From contig JAVHLL010000025.1 of the NCBI GenBank assembly GCA_031082155.1, positions 1 to 41,336 of the forward strand: 41,336 bases of DNA. Direction: 5' to 3'. The notes beneath the pieces were generated by a model, which searched no databases, was not told the DNA's origin, and saw only the letters and a list, made by a program, of their open reading frames with translations. Within the stretch, counting starts at the first letter, position 1, and each line of letters begins with the position of its first letter. A program made the translations under genes and the position numbers. Positions 31,074 to 41,307 of this stretch are shown piece after piece. The stretch is from Thermodesulfovibrionales bacterium. Lineage in GTDB: Bacteria > Nitrospirota > Thermodesulfovibrionia > Thermodesulfovibrionales > SM23-35.

Positions 31074-33752
31074 TCACCGGGTCATTTTATTGAGTATCTG
31101 CCCGAGTTTTTTCAGTTCTTCTCCATAGCCTGACCAGTTCCCCTGTCGTAAGAGTTCGTTAAGCCTTTCGTATGTCTGCGCAGCCTCTTTTGCAAGCTGC
31201 TCAAGCGAAGTCTTTTCGTCTCCTGTCGCCTTTGTCCGGAGAGAAGAGGCAATCCTGCCCCCAAAGAGCTGCTGGAGACCGAGTTCAAGATTTTCTTCCA
31301 TGACTACGTTGTTTTCGAACGCAAGGATAACCCGTCTGAGTTCAGGCAATCCGCCCTTGTCCTCCGCAGCGAGGTACAGAGGCTGTACATAAAGGAGGGA
31401 ACTCTCTATAGGGATTATGAGGAGACTCCCCCGTATAACTTTCGACCCGCGTTGTCCCCAGAGGGTAAGCTGCTGTGATATGTAGGAATCCTGATCGATC
31501 CGGGCATCGATCTGTCTCGGGCCGAATACGAGTCTGTCCCTCGGGAACGTATATACAATGAGATTTCCGTAATGCGGTTCATCACATCTCCCTGCAATCC
31601 ATGCGGCAAGATTATCTCTTTTAGAAGGAGTATAGGGCAGCAGGAGGATATATTCCTCTTGTTTCTCCGCCGGCAATGTCATGATCGTATAATAAGGCTC
31701 TATAGGCTCCTCTCCATAGGCAGGGATTTCCCACAAATCTTCTTTATTATAAAAAACCTTGGGATCGGTCATATGGTATGTTGAGAACATCTTTGCCTGG
31801 ATCTGAATAAACCCCTTCGGATATCTGATATGCTTCCTTAAATCATTTCCCATGGCTGACAGGGGAAAAAAGAGCTTCGGGAACATGGTGTTGTATACCT
31901 TCATGATCACATCGCCGGGGTCGCTGATATAGAACTGAACGGTGCCGTTATACGCATCAACGACAACTTTCACCGAATTCCGGATGTAGTTGATTTTATT
32001 GTTGAGAGGATTCGAATAGGGAAGCCTGTTTGATGCGGTATAGGCATCAATAATCCAGAACAGCCTGCCGTCGTCAGCGACCACAATATACGGGTCCTGA
32101 TCATAAAGAAGAAAAGGAGCTATTTTCCGAGCCCTTTCTATGATATTTCTGTAGAAGAGAATCCTGCTCGAGGGGGTAATATCAGAGGAAAGAAGAAGTT
32201 TTTCCGTCTGGAATTTTACTGCGAAGGCCGCCTTTTTCAATACCGATGATAATTCTACCCCGCCTTTCCCTTCGTACGAGGTATAGACATTTCCTTCCGA
32301 GGTTGGATAATTAAACTCAGGGACTTTGGTTTTTATCACGATATAATCACTGGAGAGTTCACCGAAATAAATTTCAGGTCTCGTTACGGTGATATTTGAA
32401 GAAGAAACAGGGGGGATGTCTTTTATGATAAATTCGGGCAGCCCCTCTCTCGAAATTTTACTCACAGGTCCCATGGAGATACCGAAGCCGTGGGTAAACA
32501 CAAGTTTTTCATTGATCCAGGACCTGCTGGGCAGGTCGTCATGTGAGAGCTCCCTCGGGGACATCATTACCTGCATATACTCGCCATTGATCCAGTACCG
32601 GTCGTTGTCCACATCCTTAAAGCTGTAATAGGTCCTGATCTGCTGGAGCTGGCTGTATGTCCTCTGGGTCGGCGCATCATCCCACAGCCGTATATTCTTG
32701 ATGGTTGCATTGTTTTTTTCGAGGTCCTTGGAAGTCAGGGTATAAGAGACGTCGAACGGACTTACCGTTATTCTGTCGAGGTCATATCCGAATCTTGTGA
32801 ACCGGATATGATTTTCTATGAACGGTCTCTCAAGTGCGAGTTCGTTCGGCGTAACCTTGAGACTCTGCAGCATTGCAGGATATATCAGAAGGCCTATCAC
32901 GTAGACGAGCGCGGTAAGCCCCAGCGGCGCAATCATTATTTTCCGGGAGCCCCTCAAGGCACCGGCCATAAAAAGTACGCCGCTCAGAACCGTGAGGACA
33001 ACGAGGACGCGCAGGACATACATTCTCGCATGAACGTCGGCATATCCGGCCCCAAAGATGATGCCCTGGGGAGACAGGAGGAGCTGGAACTGGTCAAGAT
33101 ATAACCCGAAGGCAATGTTGATGATGAACAGTCCGGCAAGAAAACTTGCATGGATTCTCACCCGTTTGTCGATAGAGAAGTTTTTCTCCTGAACCGCTAT
33201 GCCTCCCCTGAGAAAATAATTGATCAGTACAATGAGAAGGGTTATGAAAATGAGAAGGGTTATGAAATTCCTTATAATTTCAAGCCACGGGACAACAAAA
33301 AGATAGAACCCGACGTCCCGATTGAAAAACGGATCGCTCATGCCTACGCTCAGACGGTTCTGGAAGAGCAGGAATTCATTCCAGAGAGAACTTCCGAGAA
33401 GCCCGATATACAGGCCTGCGAGGATTCCGAGGATAGCGGTTATAGGTTTTACCCATTTTGCAAGCATCGCAATATTCAGCGAGATGTGTGTCTGCCCGTC
33501 AAAAAAAAGTTCGATGGGAGCGAAATGGGCCCTGTTCGCAAAGAAGAGATTTATCATGATAAACACAAGGGATAACAATCCGAACGTGAAACCAAGAAGA
33601 AGTTGTGTGGAGAGGATTTTCGCAAAAATGCTCTGATAGTCCAGATCGCTGAAAAAAAGCCAGTCGGTATAGACCGTAATAAATGTGCCGCCGAAGAGAA
33701 ACAGGAGGGCGAGAATTCCTGCGACAAAAAAGAATGATTTTCTGTTCTTCAT
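31074..33752 (-). CDS. UPF0182-family large membrane protein
   Basis: 892 residues, typical for the family. Seven hydrophobic helices lie in the first ~310 residues, then a large extracytoplasmic region with NIRLWDDAPTQRTYSQLQQIRTYYSFKDVDNDRYWINGEY, TSYEGKGGVELSSVLKKAAFA and WGQRGSKVIRGSLLIIPIESSLLYVQPLYL, all standard UPF0182 segments. The function is unknown. AGGAGG stands before ATG 33752. The final helix (LAKEAAQTYERLNELLRQGNW) is usual. Confidence 0.95.
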   Translation of the reverse strand: MKNRKSFFFVAGILALLFLFGGTFITVYTDWLFFSDLDYQSIFAKILSTQLLLGFTFGLLSLVFIMINLFFANRAHFAPIELFFDGQTHISLNIAMLAKWVKPITAILGILAGLYIGLLGSSLWNEFLLFQNRLSVGMSDPFFNRDVGFYLFVVPWLEIIRNFITLLIFITLLIVLINYFLRGGIAVQEKNFSIDKRVRIHASFLAGLFIINIAFGLYLDQFQLLLSPQGIIFGAGYADVHARMYVLRVLVVLTVLSGVLFMAGALRGSRKIMIAPLGLTALVYVIGLLIYPAMLQSLKVTPNELALERPFIENHIRFTRFGYDLDRITVSPFDVSYTLTSKDLEKNNATIKNIRLWDDAPTQRTYSQLQQIRTYYSFKDVDNDRYWINGEYMQVMMSPRELSHDDLPSRSWINEKLVFTHGFGISMGPVSKISREGLPEFIIKDIPPVSSSNITVTRPEIYFGELSSDYIVIKTKVPEFNYPTSEGNVYTSYEGKGGVELSSVLKKAAFAVKFQTEKLLLSSDITPSSRILFYRNIIERARKIAPFLLYDQDPYIVVADDGRLFWIIDAYTASNRLPYSNPLNNKINYIRNSVKVVVDAYNGTVQFYISDPGDVIMKVYNTMFPKLFFPLSAMGNDLRKHIRYPKGFIQIQAKMFSTYHMTDPKVFYNKEDLWEIPAYGEEPIEPYYTIMTLPAEKQEEYILLLPYTPSKRDNLAAWIAGRCDEPHYGNLIVYTFPRDRLVFGPRQIDARIDQDSYISQQLTLWGQRGSKVIRGSLLIIPIESSLLYVQPLYLAAEDKGGLPELRRVILAFENNVVMEENLELGLQQLFGGRIASSLRTKATGDEKTSLEQLAKEAAQTYERLNELLRQGNWSGYGEELKKLGQILNKMTR

Positions 33753-33913
33753 GAAAAACCTCCTGTGATTTTTTTGAGAAGAAGCGACAATACAGCAAGC
33801 GCTGTTAGGACATTCTGTGCTTATCGGAATATTCTTATATTGAGAACTCTGCTGTTCCCATTATACCGTACCCGCATTAAACTTGCCAGTCCTTTTGCAA
33901 ATCCAGCATACTC

Positions 33914-35893
33914 TCAGTCCCCGGGTTCCCGGTGAATATGGGCATGCTGCTTTAACTGCTCAAGTTTCATATTCTTCAATTCAAAAATCCTTACTTCCTT
34001 TTCTTTGCCTTTTACCCTGACCCGGTCCAGTTCATTGAGCTCTATATGTCCAAATAAATTTTCTCCCATAAATGGTTGAATGTGTTCCAGCGTAAATTCT
34101 GTGATAATGATCTTTGCATTATAACTTCTCGTCAGTTTTTCTACCCGCGCACCGAGGTTCACATGATCACCGATAATGGTATAATCCATCTTTTTGCCCG
34201 GCGCTCCTATATTGCCAATTACCACTTCACCGGTATTGATGCCGATGCCGCAGTCGAGTACCGGCTTCCCCTCCCTTGTCCATTTCTCATGCAGTTTCTC
34301 GAGACTCGCAACCATATGCAGCGCGCAACGGAGCGCACTCTCTGCATGGTTTTCCTGGTCGACCGGAGCGCCCCAGAAGGCCATAATTTCATCACCCACA
34401 AATTTGTCGAGGGTGCCGTCCCATTTGAAGATAATGCTTGCCATTTCTTCGAAATATTCATTCAGCAGTTCTATGACCTGCTCAGGCGATGTCTGTTCCG
34501 ACAGTGTGGTGAACCCTATAATATCCGAAAACAGGACCGTCACTGTCTTCCTTTCACCGCCCAGCTTTGCCTTCTCGGGGTTGTTGATAATCTGTTCCAC
34601 AATTTTTGGCGACACATAACTCGAAAACATCCTCCTTATCTCACCGGCTTTCCTTTCCTCGAAAAAATATTTCGTTACAGTGACCACAACAGCTATCATC
34701 ATCATATTCGCTGCAGGGTAGATGAAATTGACCCAGAGATTCATGAAAGAAAAGAGTATCTGAACGCCGAGAATATACCCGGAGAACAGCGCAAAGGAAA
34801 GCGCAGCGCCCCTGATCGCACTGAGACGCGGGAGGAAGAAACCCAGCACCAGACCTGTCATGACAAGGACAATGATTTCAATATATCCCGGACTTTTTTC
34901 AAGAAAATTCCGGGTGAGGATATTCTCAACGATAGTGGCATTTTTCTCTACACCCGGCATGTTCGCTGAGAAGGGAGTGTTCTTCAGGTCATAGGTCGCA
35001 ATGGCTGACGTGCCGAGGAATACTATCCGGTTTTCAAGCTCTTTTTGTTGAACCTTCCCCGATAGGACGTCGGCAGCAGAAACCGGGATAAATGTTCCCT
35101 CCCTGCCGTAATAATTAATGAGCATCCTCCCTTTCCGGTCAGCAGGAATAAACAGGCCGCTTCCGAGCCTCACCCCCCTGCTACCGACAAGAGCCATTTC
35201 ATCACTTTTCAATCCGAGGGACACTCGCGCAGTCTGCAGTGCAAGAGAGGGAAAATATTCCTCTGCATATTTCAGATATAAGAACTCCCACCTCAGTTTC
35301 CCGTCGCGGTCGGGATGGCTGTATACATGCCCGCTGAGGGTATTATCGAGAATCTGCGGGATATCTGCCATAAGGGCATCAGCCTCGACCGCCCGGATTT
35401 GTCTCTGGTCCTCAAGCTTCATGAATACGGAATCGAACAGCGTGTACGGGATATCCTTTTTCTCCAGGTCCTTTTTTTTAAGCCAGACATCGAAGACCGC
35501 TGCCAGGATAATCTTATCCTTTGCACGGTGCAATACCTCACCAAGCGCTTTATCAGACTGTGCATCTTCCGGTTCGGTGTAAAAAATATCTACTGCAAGG
35601 ACCCTTGGTTGAAGAGCAAGGATTTTTGCTATAAGTTCAGCCTGCAGGGTCCTGCTCCAGGGCCAGCGTCCGTATTGCCTCAGGCTTTTTTCGTCTATTA
35701 CGACAACGGCTACGTTACCCGACACCTTCGGCGGAGAGATAAAATTTCTGGTCTGAAACCGATAGTCAAGGGTGAGCGTTTCGACGCGCTCCTCGACGGC
35801 ACCCGGCCGCCAGATGAGGAGGGCGAGGAAACACGCTGACGACAGGATGCAGAAAACGAATATGCGCCTGCCTATTTTCTGATGAATATTCAT
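33914..35893 (-). CDS. CHASE2-domain adenylate cyclase
   Basis: 659 residues from ATG 35893 (GTG 35905 and 35902 are in frame too). A first membrane helix is followed by a CHASE2 sensor outside the membrane (VAVVVIDEKSLRQYGRWPWSR, VLAVDIFYTEPEDAQSD, MLINYYGREGTF), then three helices and a class III cyclase domain (VTVLFSDIIGFTTLSEQ, DKFVGDEIMAFWGAP, TIIGDHVNLGARVEKL). The two metal-binding Asp residues, the Lys of DKFVGDE and the Asn/Arg pair are present, so it should be active and prefer ATP. The signal sensed is unknown. Confidence 0.93.
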   Translation of the reverse strand: MNIHQKIGRRIFVFCILSSACFLALLIWRPGAVEERVETLTLDYRFQTRNFISPPKVSGNVAVVVIDEKSLRQYGRWPWSRTLQAELIAKILALQPRVLAVDIFYTEPEDAQSDKALGEVLHRAKDKIILAAVFDVWLKKKDLEKKDIPYTLFDSVFMKLEDQRQIRAVEADALMADIPQILDNTLSGHVYSHPDRDGKLRWEFLYLKYAEEYFPSLALQTARVSLGLKSDEMALVGSRGVRLGSGLFIPADRKGRMLINYYGREGTFIPVSAADVLSGKVQQKELENRIVFLGTSAIATYDLKNTPFSANMPGVEKNATIVENILTRNFLEKSPGYIEIIVLVMTGLVLGFFLPRLSAIRGAALSFALFSGYILGVQILFSFMNLWVNFIYPAANMMMIAVVVTVTKYFFEERKAGEIRRMFSSYVSPKIVEQIINNPEKAKLGGERKTVTVLFSDIIGFTTLSEQTSPEQVIELLNEYFEEMASIIFKWDGTLDKFVGDEIMAFWGAPVDQENHAESALRCALHMVASLEKLHEKWTREGKPVLDCGIGINTGEVVIGNIGAPGKKMDYTIIGDHVNLGARVEKLTRSYNAKIIITEFTLEHIQPFMGENLFGHIELNELDRVRVKGKEKEVRIFELKNMKLEQLKQHAHIHREPGD

Positions 35894-35960
35894 CGTTTTC
35901 ACCACTGATTATTCATGAAACAGAGAAAAGTTGCAAGCAGACTCTGTCTGTAAAAACAAG

Positions 35961-35994
35961 GATGGATTGCCGGATCAAGCCGGGGAATGACGGG
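35961..35994. repeat. Candidate dispersed palindromic repeat
   Basis: The stretch around GATTGCCGGATCAAGCCGGG, followed by GAATGACGGG, has an imperfect hairpin (TTGCCGG/CCGGGGAA) and resembles intergenic REP-like repeats I know from several proteobacterial genomes. Only one copy is in the window, so its repeat status is not shown here. Confidence 0.35.
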
Positions 35995-36006
35995 AGGAAA
36001 TATTAA

Positions 36007-37356
36007 TTATTTTTCGGGATATTGCAGGCCTGCTTTTTTCTGGTCTGCAACGACTGCAAGGACGTACTGTTCAGCGGAGAGATATTTTCGGGCCACTCTC
36101 AGTATATCCTCTTTTGTGACGGCATTGATATAGCCGGGATAGTTCGTTCTGTAGTCAAGCCCGAGGGCATAGAACTCGACCGCTGCGAAGAAATCGGCAA
36201 TCTTCCTGTTCGTATCAAGGCGTCTCAGAAAATTCCCTGTCAGAAATGATTTCGCCTCTGAAAGTTCCTCGTCCGAAACCGGTTCCGCCGTAATTCTTTT
36301 AACCTGCGTTATTATTTCGGCAAGCGCAGTATTTGCAGATTCGTTCTTTGTCTGAAGGCTGATCTGATAATATCCGCTCTCCTTTTGGGCGGCGAAAAAG
36401 CTCTGCACATCGTATGCGAGTCCCTTTTCGTCCCGGATAGACCGCATGAGCCTTGAGGAAAAGCCCCCCCCGCCAAGGATATAATTCATAACTGAGACGG
36501 CATAGTAATCGGGGTCTTCCCGCCGAATGCCAAGGTTTCCGAGCATGAGGGTCGCCTGTGTCAGGTCTTTCTCTATTTTGAGGACAGACCTCCCCGGTTT
36601 GCCTGCAGGTTTTCCAAAAACCGTTAAGGGGACAACTGCCTTTTTCCATTCGTTTAGGTATTGCTGCAGCATTCCCTGCAGTTCTTCCGGAGTAAGGTCC
36701 CCGGCAACGGAGAGGATCGCATTGTTGGGGAGAAAATATGCCGAGTGGAACTGCATCATGTCTTCCCGTGTGATAAAGTCAATTGTTTCAGCCGACCCTT
36801 CCATGAGCCTGCCATACGGATGCGTCCCGAAGACCTCTTTTCTGAATGCACGGCCTGCGAGAAAAGAGGGGTCCTCTTCCCGATGCTTCAGGGAACCCTT
36901 GATTAATTCTTTGACCCGTGTAATCTCCTCCTGAGGAAAAGACGGATGAAGGAGGACGTCGGAGAAGATATCAAAGCCTTTCTGTATATCCTTTTTTAAT
37001 ACGGAAAGGGTGAGCGTCGTATAATCAGCGCCGGCAGATATGCCAAGAGATGCGCCGATAAAATCTAACGCTTCGCTTATCTCTTTCGACGAACGCGCCT
37101 TTGTTCCTTCGGAAAGAAGTTCGGCAGTCACATTTGCAAGTCCCGCTTTTTCTCCCGGCTCATGAACCTGGCCTGCCCTGACGATCAGGGTAACCATGAC
37201 AATAGGAAGATTGTGATTTTCCGAATGGAGCACAATCAAACCGTTTGGCAGCACAGTTCTTGTGCTATCAATCGCAAAGGCCTGCGAAGAAAGGAACCAG
37301 CAGGCTGCCAGCATCAAGCTGACAAGAATTCTTTTTTTACCCATTACCTTTTTCAC
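36007..37356 (-). CDS. M16-family peptidase-like protein lacking the zinc motif
   Basis: 449 residues with a signal peptide (…LVSLMLAACWFLSSQAFA). The fold of the M16 domain is clear (GLIVLHSENHNLPIVMVTLIVRAGQ, LPNNAILSVAGDLTPEELQ, GGGGFSSRLMRSIRDEKGLAYDV), but where active members have HxxEH it reads AGLANVTAELL, so it is probably the non-catalytic half of a pair. Arg/Tyr in the RDEKGLAYDV loop, used for substrate grip, are kept. Start GTG 37356 overlaps the stop of its partner; ATG 37344 is an alternative with AAGGT. Confidence 0.93.
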   Translation of the reverse strand: MKKVMGKKRILVSLMLAACWFLSSQAFAIDSTRTVLPNGLIVLHSENHNLPIVMVTLIVRAGQVHEPGEKAGLANVTAELLSEGTKARSSKEISEALDFIGASLGISAGADYTTLTLSVLKKDIQKGFDIFSDVLLHPSFPQEEITRVKELIKGSLKHREEDPSFLAGRAFRKEVFGTHPYGRLMEGSAETIDFITREDMMQFHSAYFLPNNAILSVAGDLTPEELQGMLQQYLNEWKKAVVPLTVFGKPAGKPGRSVLKIEKDLTQATLMLGNLGIRREDPDYYAVSVMNYILGGGGFSSRLMRSIRDEKGLAYDVQSFFAAQKESGYYQISLQTKNESANTALAEIITQVKRITAEPVSDEELSEAKSFLTGNFLRRLDTNRKIADFFAAVEFYALGLDYRTNYPGYINAVTKEDILRVARKYLSAEQYVLAVVADQKKAGLQYPEK

Positions 37357-38675
37357 TCTTCACTTTTCACTTTCTTTTCCGGTACCAGTATCCCGACTGT
37401 TCTGTTCTCTTCATGGAAATACTTTTTTGCCACCTTCATTACATCCTCAGCAGTTACTTTCCGGATGCCTTCGACATAGGTATCAATAAGCTTCCATCCG
37501 CCGAGCATCTCGAACGTTCCGTATTTCATTGCCTGAATGAAAATTGAGTCCTGTCCCATGATGAATGAGGACTCGATCTGGTTCTTCGCCTTCTGCACCT
37601 CGCGTTCTGAAGGGGGAATTTCCTGAATCTTTTCTATCTCCAGAAGCAGCGCGGATTCCACATCCTTTATATCCTTGCCGGGCGCCGCTGTTGCCGCAAG
37701 GAAAAAGACATAGGGATTTTTGCTAAAGCCACTGTAATCAGCATCTGCAGCGAGTGCGATCTTCTTGTCATACACTATGGACTGATAGAGCCGCGTGCTT
37801 TTTCCCCCCGAGAGTATTCCGTTGAGCACTTCGAGGGCATAGCTGTCTTCATCAGGAAAGCTTGGCGTATGATATACCATAAGGACATAAGGAAGCTCCG
37901 CTTCTCTTTTCAGGATAACCCTCCGCTCTCCACGTTGATCCGGTTCCCTCGACATGACAGCTTCGGATTCCGGACCACGGGGGACATCATCAAACGCAGC
38001 CCGGATATGTTTCATCATTTCCTCTCCGTCAATATCGCCTGCAACTACGATCACCGCATTGCCGGGCGCGTAATAGGTTTTGTAATATTTAAATAAGGCT
38101 TCCCTCTCTATATTTTTCAGGTCGGACATCCATCCGATAACAGGCCGTTGATAAGGATGGACTTTGTATGCAGCAGCCATGACTTCTTCAAAGAGCGCAT
38201 TCTGCGGGTCGTCTTCATACCGCAATCTCCGTTCTTCCATGACAACATTTCTCTCGGAGGCCGTCTCTTTCGGGTCAAGTGTCAGGTTCTGCATCCTGTC
38301 GGCTTCGAGTTCAACAGCAAGTGCAACCCTGTCCGAAGATAACATTTCAAAATAGACCGTATAGTCTTTTGTGGTATATGCATTGTCTGTGCCGCCATTC
38401 TTCTGTACTGTTCTTGACAATACCGACGGGCCATATTTCGGAGTGCCTTTAAACATCATGTGCTCCAGCAGATGGCTGAGTCCCGACCTCCCTGCCGGCT
38501 CATCCTTTGCACCGACCCGGTACCATACCTGAAACGTCACAACAGGCGCCTTGTGTTCCTCAATAAGGATTATTTTCAATCCATTTTCCAGGGTATATTC
38601 CGTGACATCAGAGGCGCCGGCATTTCCCGATACGAGAAAAAAGACAAGGGTAAAAAGCAGACCGAAATATTTCAT
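37353..38675 (-). CDS. M16-family zinc peptidase, catalytic subunit
   Basis: 440 residues, exported (MKYFGLLFTLVFFLVSGNAGA). The inverted zinc motif His68-Leu-Leu-Glu71-His72 (SHLLEHMMFKGT) and the distant Glu near 147-148 (VVMEERR) are present, so it should be an active periplasmic metallopeptidase. With the downstream motif-less paralogue it probably forms a heterodimer, as in processing peptidases. No Shine-Dalgarno is visible before ATG 38675; a TATGAT lies about 15 bases upstream, so the mRNA may be nearly leaderless. Confidence 0.95.
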   Translation of the reverse strand: MKYFGLLFTLVFFLVSGNAGASDVTEYTLENGLKIILIEEHKAPVVTFQVWYRVGAKDEPAGRSGLSHLLEHMMFKGTPKYGPSVLSRTVQKNGGTDNAYTTKDYTVYFEMLSSDRVALAVELEADRMQNLTLDPKETASERNVVMEERRLRYEDDPQNALFEEVMAAAYKVHPYQRPVIGWMSDLKNIEREALFKYYKTYYAPGNAVIVVAGDIDGEEMMKHIRAAFDDVPRGPESEAVMSREPDQRGERRVILKREAELPYVLMVYHTPSFPDEDSYALEVLNGILSGGKSTRLYQSIVYDKKIALAADADYSGFSKNPYVFFLAATAAPGKDIKDVESALLLEIEKIQEIPPSEREVQKAKNQIESSFIMGQDSIFIQAMKYGTFEMLGGWKLIDTYVEGIRKVTAEDVMKVAKKYFHEENRTVGILVPEKKVKSEE

Positions 38676-38721
38676 ATATAAAATATATCATAAAATGTAT
38701 AAATAGTGGGGGAAAAAGTGA

Positions 38722-38775
38722 TTCTCTCGTATGGGAGAGAAATTACTTGACACTTTTCGGCATCTTCGTTATTTT
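38722..38775 (+). promoter_or_regulatory. LysM-gene promoter and adjacent inverted repeat
   Basis: TTGACA (38747-38752) and TATTTT (38770-38775) are 17 bases apart, giving a ~30-base leader with AAAAGGAG before ATG 38811. Just upstream, TTCTCTC (38722-38728) and GAGAGAA (38735-38741) form a 7-base inverted repeat, an operator candidate between the two divergent genes. Confidence 0.6.
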
Positions 38776-38810
38776 TATGTAAAGTAAAACTTTTAAAAGG
38801 AGTAAACGTT

Positions 38811-39803
38811 ATGCGGAGAATAAAACCTTTGTTCGGTGGAACAATTCCTTTTCTGATTATTTTCGTCTTGTACTCTGTTGCATTCACGCAAGACCAGAAA
38901 TATAAGGACTACACAATAATAAAAGGGGACACTCTCTGGGACATTACGGACAAGGAACTTCAGGACCCCTTTCTCTGGCCGAAAGTATGGAAAGAAAACC
39001 CTGACATTAAGAACCCCGATTTGATTTATCCAAAGCAGACGATTAAAATACCACTGTATTTACTCCAGGAAGAGATCGTCCCCGAGATCAAACCCGTGGC
39101 AAAACCTGTTGCACAACCCAAGCCCCCCAGGGAAGCACCGAAAATAATCGAACCGAAAAAAATTGATTATCTGGTGAATAAGACCCTTCTGATTTCCAGC
39201 GGGTATGTTGCAGAAACAATCCCCAACCTCGGGGCAATAACGGAGACACCATTCGGGGCCGGCAAAACGATCGTCGGCAAGGGGGATGAGGCATATATTA
39301 AACCTGTTGTACCTGTCAGGAAAGGGGGAAAATTCTATATCATCAGACCCATGCAGAAGGTAATACATCCTAAGACAGGCGACTTTATGGGGTATCTCAT
39401 TGATGTGGTAGGGATTGCGGAGGTTGTTGACGAGAACGATCCGAAGATTCTGATCACTGACTCTTATTGGGAAGTAAAAACAGGGGATCTCCTTGACACA
39501 TATTATGACATAGAACCACCTCTCGAGAGGGAAAATCCCCGGAAGCCGGATATCAAGGGTTACGTGGTGGCTGCAAAACAATCGCGGCTCATTAGCGTTG
39601 AATATGAGATTGCCTATATAGACAAAGGGAGGAGAGATGGCCTTCAGGTTGGCGACATTTTGGCGACATTGAAGCAGAGTAAACACCGAATAGAAAACGG
39701 GTTACTCCAGGTAATAAGTCTGCAGGAAAAGACCGCAACCGTGATCGTCCGGAAAAGCCACGAAGAGGTCGTGCAGGGAGACCCTGTGTTAATGGCTAAG
39801 TAG
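38811..39803 (+). CDS. LysM-domain exported protein
   Basis: 330 residues. A signal peptide or anchor ([18 protein letters not shown]) is followed by one LysM domain at ~33-82 ([20 protein letters not shown]...[10 protein letters not shown]), which binds peptidoglycan glycan, then a Lys/Pro linker and a C-terminal region of ~200 residues of beta-rich character ([30 protein letters not shown]) seen in similar LysM proteins near envelope genes. Its last 8 bases overlap the convergent rpoD gene. Confidence 0.88.
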   Translation: MRRIKPLFGGTIPFLIIFVLYSVAFTQDQKYKDYTIIKGDTLWDITDKELQDPFLWPKVWKENPDIKNPDLIYPKQTIKIPLYLLQEEIVPEIKPVAKPVAQPKPPREAPKIIEPKKIDYLVNKTLLISSGYVAETIPNLGAITETPFGAGKTIVGKGDEAYIKPVVPVRKGGKFYIIRPMQKVIHPKTGDFMGYLIDVVGIAEVVDENDPKILITDSYWEVKTGDLLDTYYDIEPPLERENPRKPDIKGYVVAAKQSRLISVEYEIAYIDKGRRDGLQVGDILATLKQSKHRIENGLLQVISLQEKTATVIVRKSHEEVVQGDPVLMAK

Positions 39804-41223
39804 GAATGACAGTCAATCTCTTAAGGGCTTTGAGCCTGCTGGGATGCTTCAGCTTTCTCAAAGCCTTTGCTTCTATCTGTCTTACCCTTTCCCGTGTTAT
39901 CGAAAGATGCCTTCCCACTTCTTCGAGCGTATGGTCCCGGTCGGCTCCTATGCCGAATCTCATTCTGATAACCATCTCCTCTTTCGGAGTCAGGGTTTTC
40001 AGGACCTGCTGAATTTGTTCCGACGTCTCTGTTTTTTCGGCATCTGCATAGGGAGAAGGACTGTTCTTGTCGCCGATAAAATCCTCAAGCTCAGTATCCT
40101 CGTCGCCGACAGGCGTCTGGAGCGCTATAGGATCCTGTATCGCCCTGAAAACCTCCTCAACTTTCCTTACCGGCACTAATAATTTCTGCGCGATTTCCTC
40201 GTTGGTCGGCTCTCTCCCAAGCTGCTGGGTAAGTTCCCTTGACGCTTTGGTAACCCTGTTATAGAACTCCATCATATGCACAGGGACCCTTATCGTTTTC
40301 GTCTGATCAATCAAGGCCCTTGTAATTGCCTGCCTGATCCACCAGGTTGCGTACGTGCTGAATTTGAATCCCTTTTCATATTTGAACTTGTCAACAGCCT
40401 TCATGAGGCCAATGTTGCCTTCCTGTATCAGATCGAGAAGGGGGAGTCCCCTGCCCACATAATTCTTGGCGATATTCACCACGAGTCTCAGGTTTCGGGT
40501 TATCAGTTCATTCTTGGCCGTAGAAATCAGTATCTTCGCCTTTTCGATCCGTGTCCACATCAATTTGAGGTAATCTATCTTTGCGCCAACTTCAGCCTCA
40601 ACCTTTTTGAATACCTTCTCCACCTCTTTCGCGAGTAGTTCGAGCTTCTTCGTATCAACATTTTTCTTCTTTTTCTCCCGGATGATAGTCTTCAGCCCCT
40701 TCAGCGTCCCATATTTCGTGATACGCTTGTCTGCTGTTTCAATCTCCTCCATCAGCATCTCAATAATTTCTACGGTCCTGAGGAGTGCATCATCAGTACG
40801 CTCCTCTTCCGGGATTACCTCTTCTTCATCTCCGTTCTCGCTGACCTCCAGTTTCTTGTACAGCGGCAATGCGGTAATGAGTTCACGGATTATTGATTTT
40901 CCCTCTTCAAGCCTTTTGGCGAGGTCCGTTTCTTCATCCTTTGTGAGGATGGAAATGTCCCCCATCGAATAGAAATATGCCTGAACAAGGTCTTCCGTTT
41001 TCTCATATTCTTCTGTTTCCTCTTCTGCCTCCTCTTCTGCCGGCGTCATCTCTTCATGATCCACAACCTTGACACCCATATCCTGGAGGATGTCCATCAG
41101 GTCTTCTATCTCATCCGGCGAGAAAAACTCGGAGGGAAGTGCATCGTTTATTTCATCATAGGTGAGTATTCCCCGGCGTTTGCCGATATCGATAATCTCT
41201 TCGAAAATGTCTCTTTCTCTCAT
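39796..41223 (-). CDS. rpoD: RpoD, principal sigma-70 factor
   Basis: 475 residues. Region 1.1 is at the N-terminus ([19 protein letters not shown]), then 1.2 ([22 protein letters not shown]), region 2 ([42 protein letters not shown] and [16 protein letters not shown]), region 3 and region 4.2 ([23 protein letters not shown]). It directs RNA polymerase to housekeeping promoters such as those above. It is shorter than the E. coli form because the non-conserved region is small. An AAGGAG site lies ~13 bases before ATG 41223, only ~25 bases after an rRNA-side terminator, so it has no evident separate promoter in this stretch. It is not next to dnaG. Confidence 0.97.
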   Translation of the reverse strand: MRERDIFEEIIDIGKRRGILTYDEINDALPSEFFSPDEIEDLMDILQDMGVKVVDHEEMTPAEEEAEEETEEYEKTEDLVQAYFYSMGDISILTKDEETDLAKRLEEGKSIIRELITALPLYKKLEVSENGDEEEVIPEEERTDDALLRTVEIIEMLMEEIETADKRITKYGTLKGLKTIIREKKKKNVDTKKLELLAKEVEKVFKKVEAEVGAKIDYLKLMWTRIEKAKILISTAKNELITRNLRLVVNIAKNYVGRGLPLLDLIQEGNIGLMKAVDKFKYEKGFKFSTYATWWIRQAITRALIDQTKTIRVPVHMMEFYNRVTKASRELTQQLGREPTNEEIAQKLLVPVRKVEEVFRAIQDPIALQTPVGDEDTELEDFIGDKNSPSPYADAEKTETSEQIQQVLKTLTPKEEMVIRMRFGIGADRDHTLEEVGRHLSITRERVRQIEAKALRKLKHPSRLKALKRLTVIPT

Positions 41224-41249
41224 TTCTCTCTCTACTCCTTAAAAGACGC

Positions 41250-41272
41250 AAAAAGGGCCTTTTCAAAGGCCC
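41250..41272 (-). terminator. Intrinsic terminator between 23S rRNA and rpoD
   Basis: On the minus strand GGGCCTTT and AAAGGCCC (complement of 41265-41272 and 41255-41262) form an 8-base stem with a 2-base loop (or 7 bases with a 4-base loop), followed by TTTTT (41250-41254). It stands ~35 bases after the rRNA end and inside the possible rpoD leader. Confidence 0.75.
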
Positions 41273-41307
41273 CCATTCCCTTTGACAACAGGAGGGAAAT
41301 GAAGAGG

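Noticed and set aside
34076-34969. Long plus-strand open frame opposite the adenylate cyclase gene
   Set aside because: It is the shadow of a well-supported gene on the other strand; its translation has no domain and no ribosome binding site.
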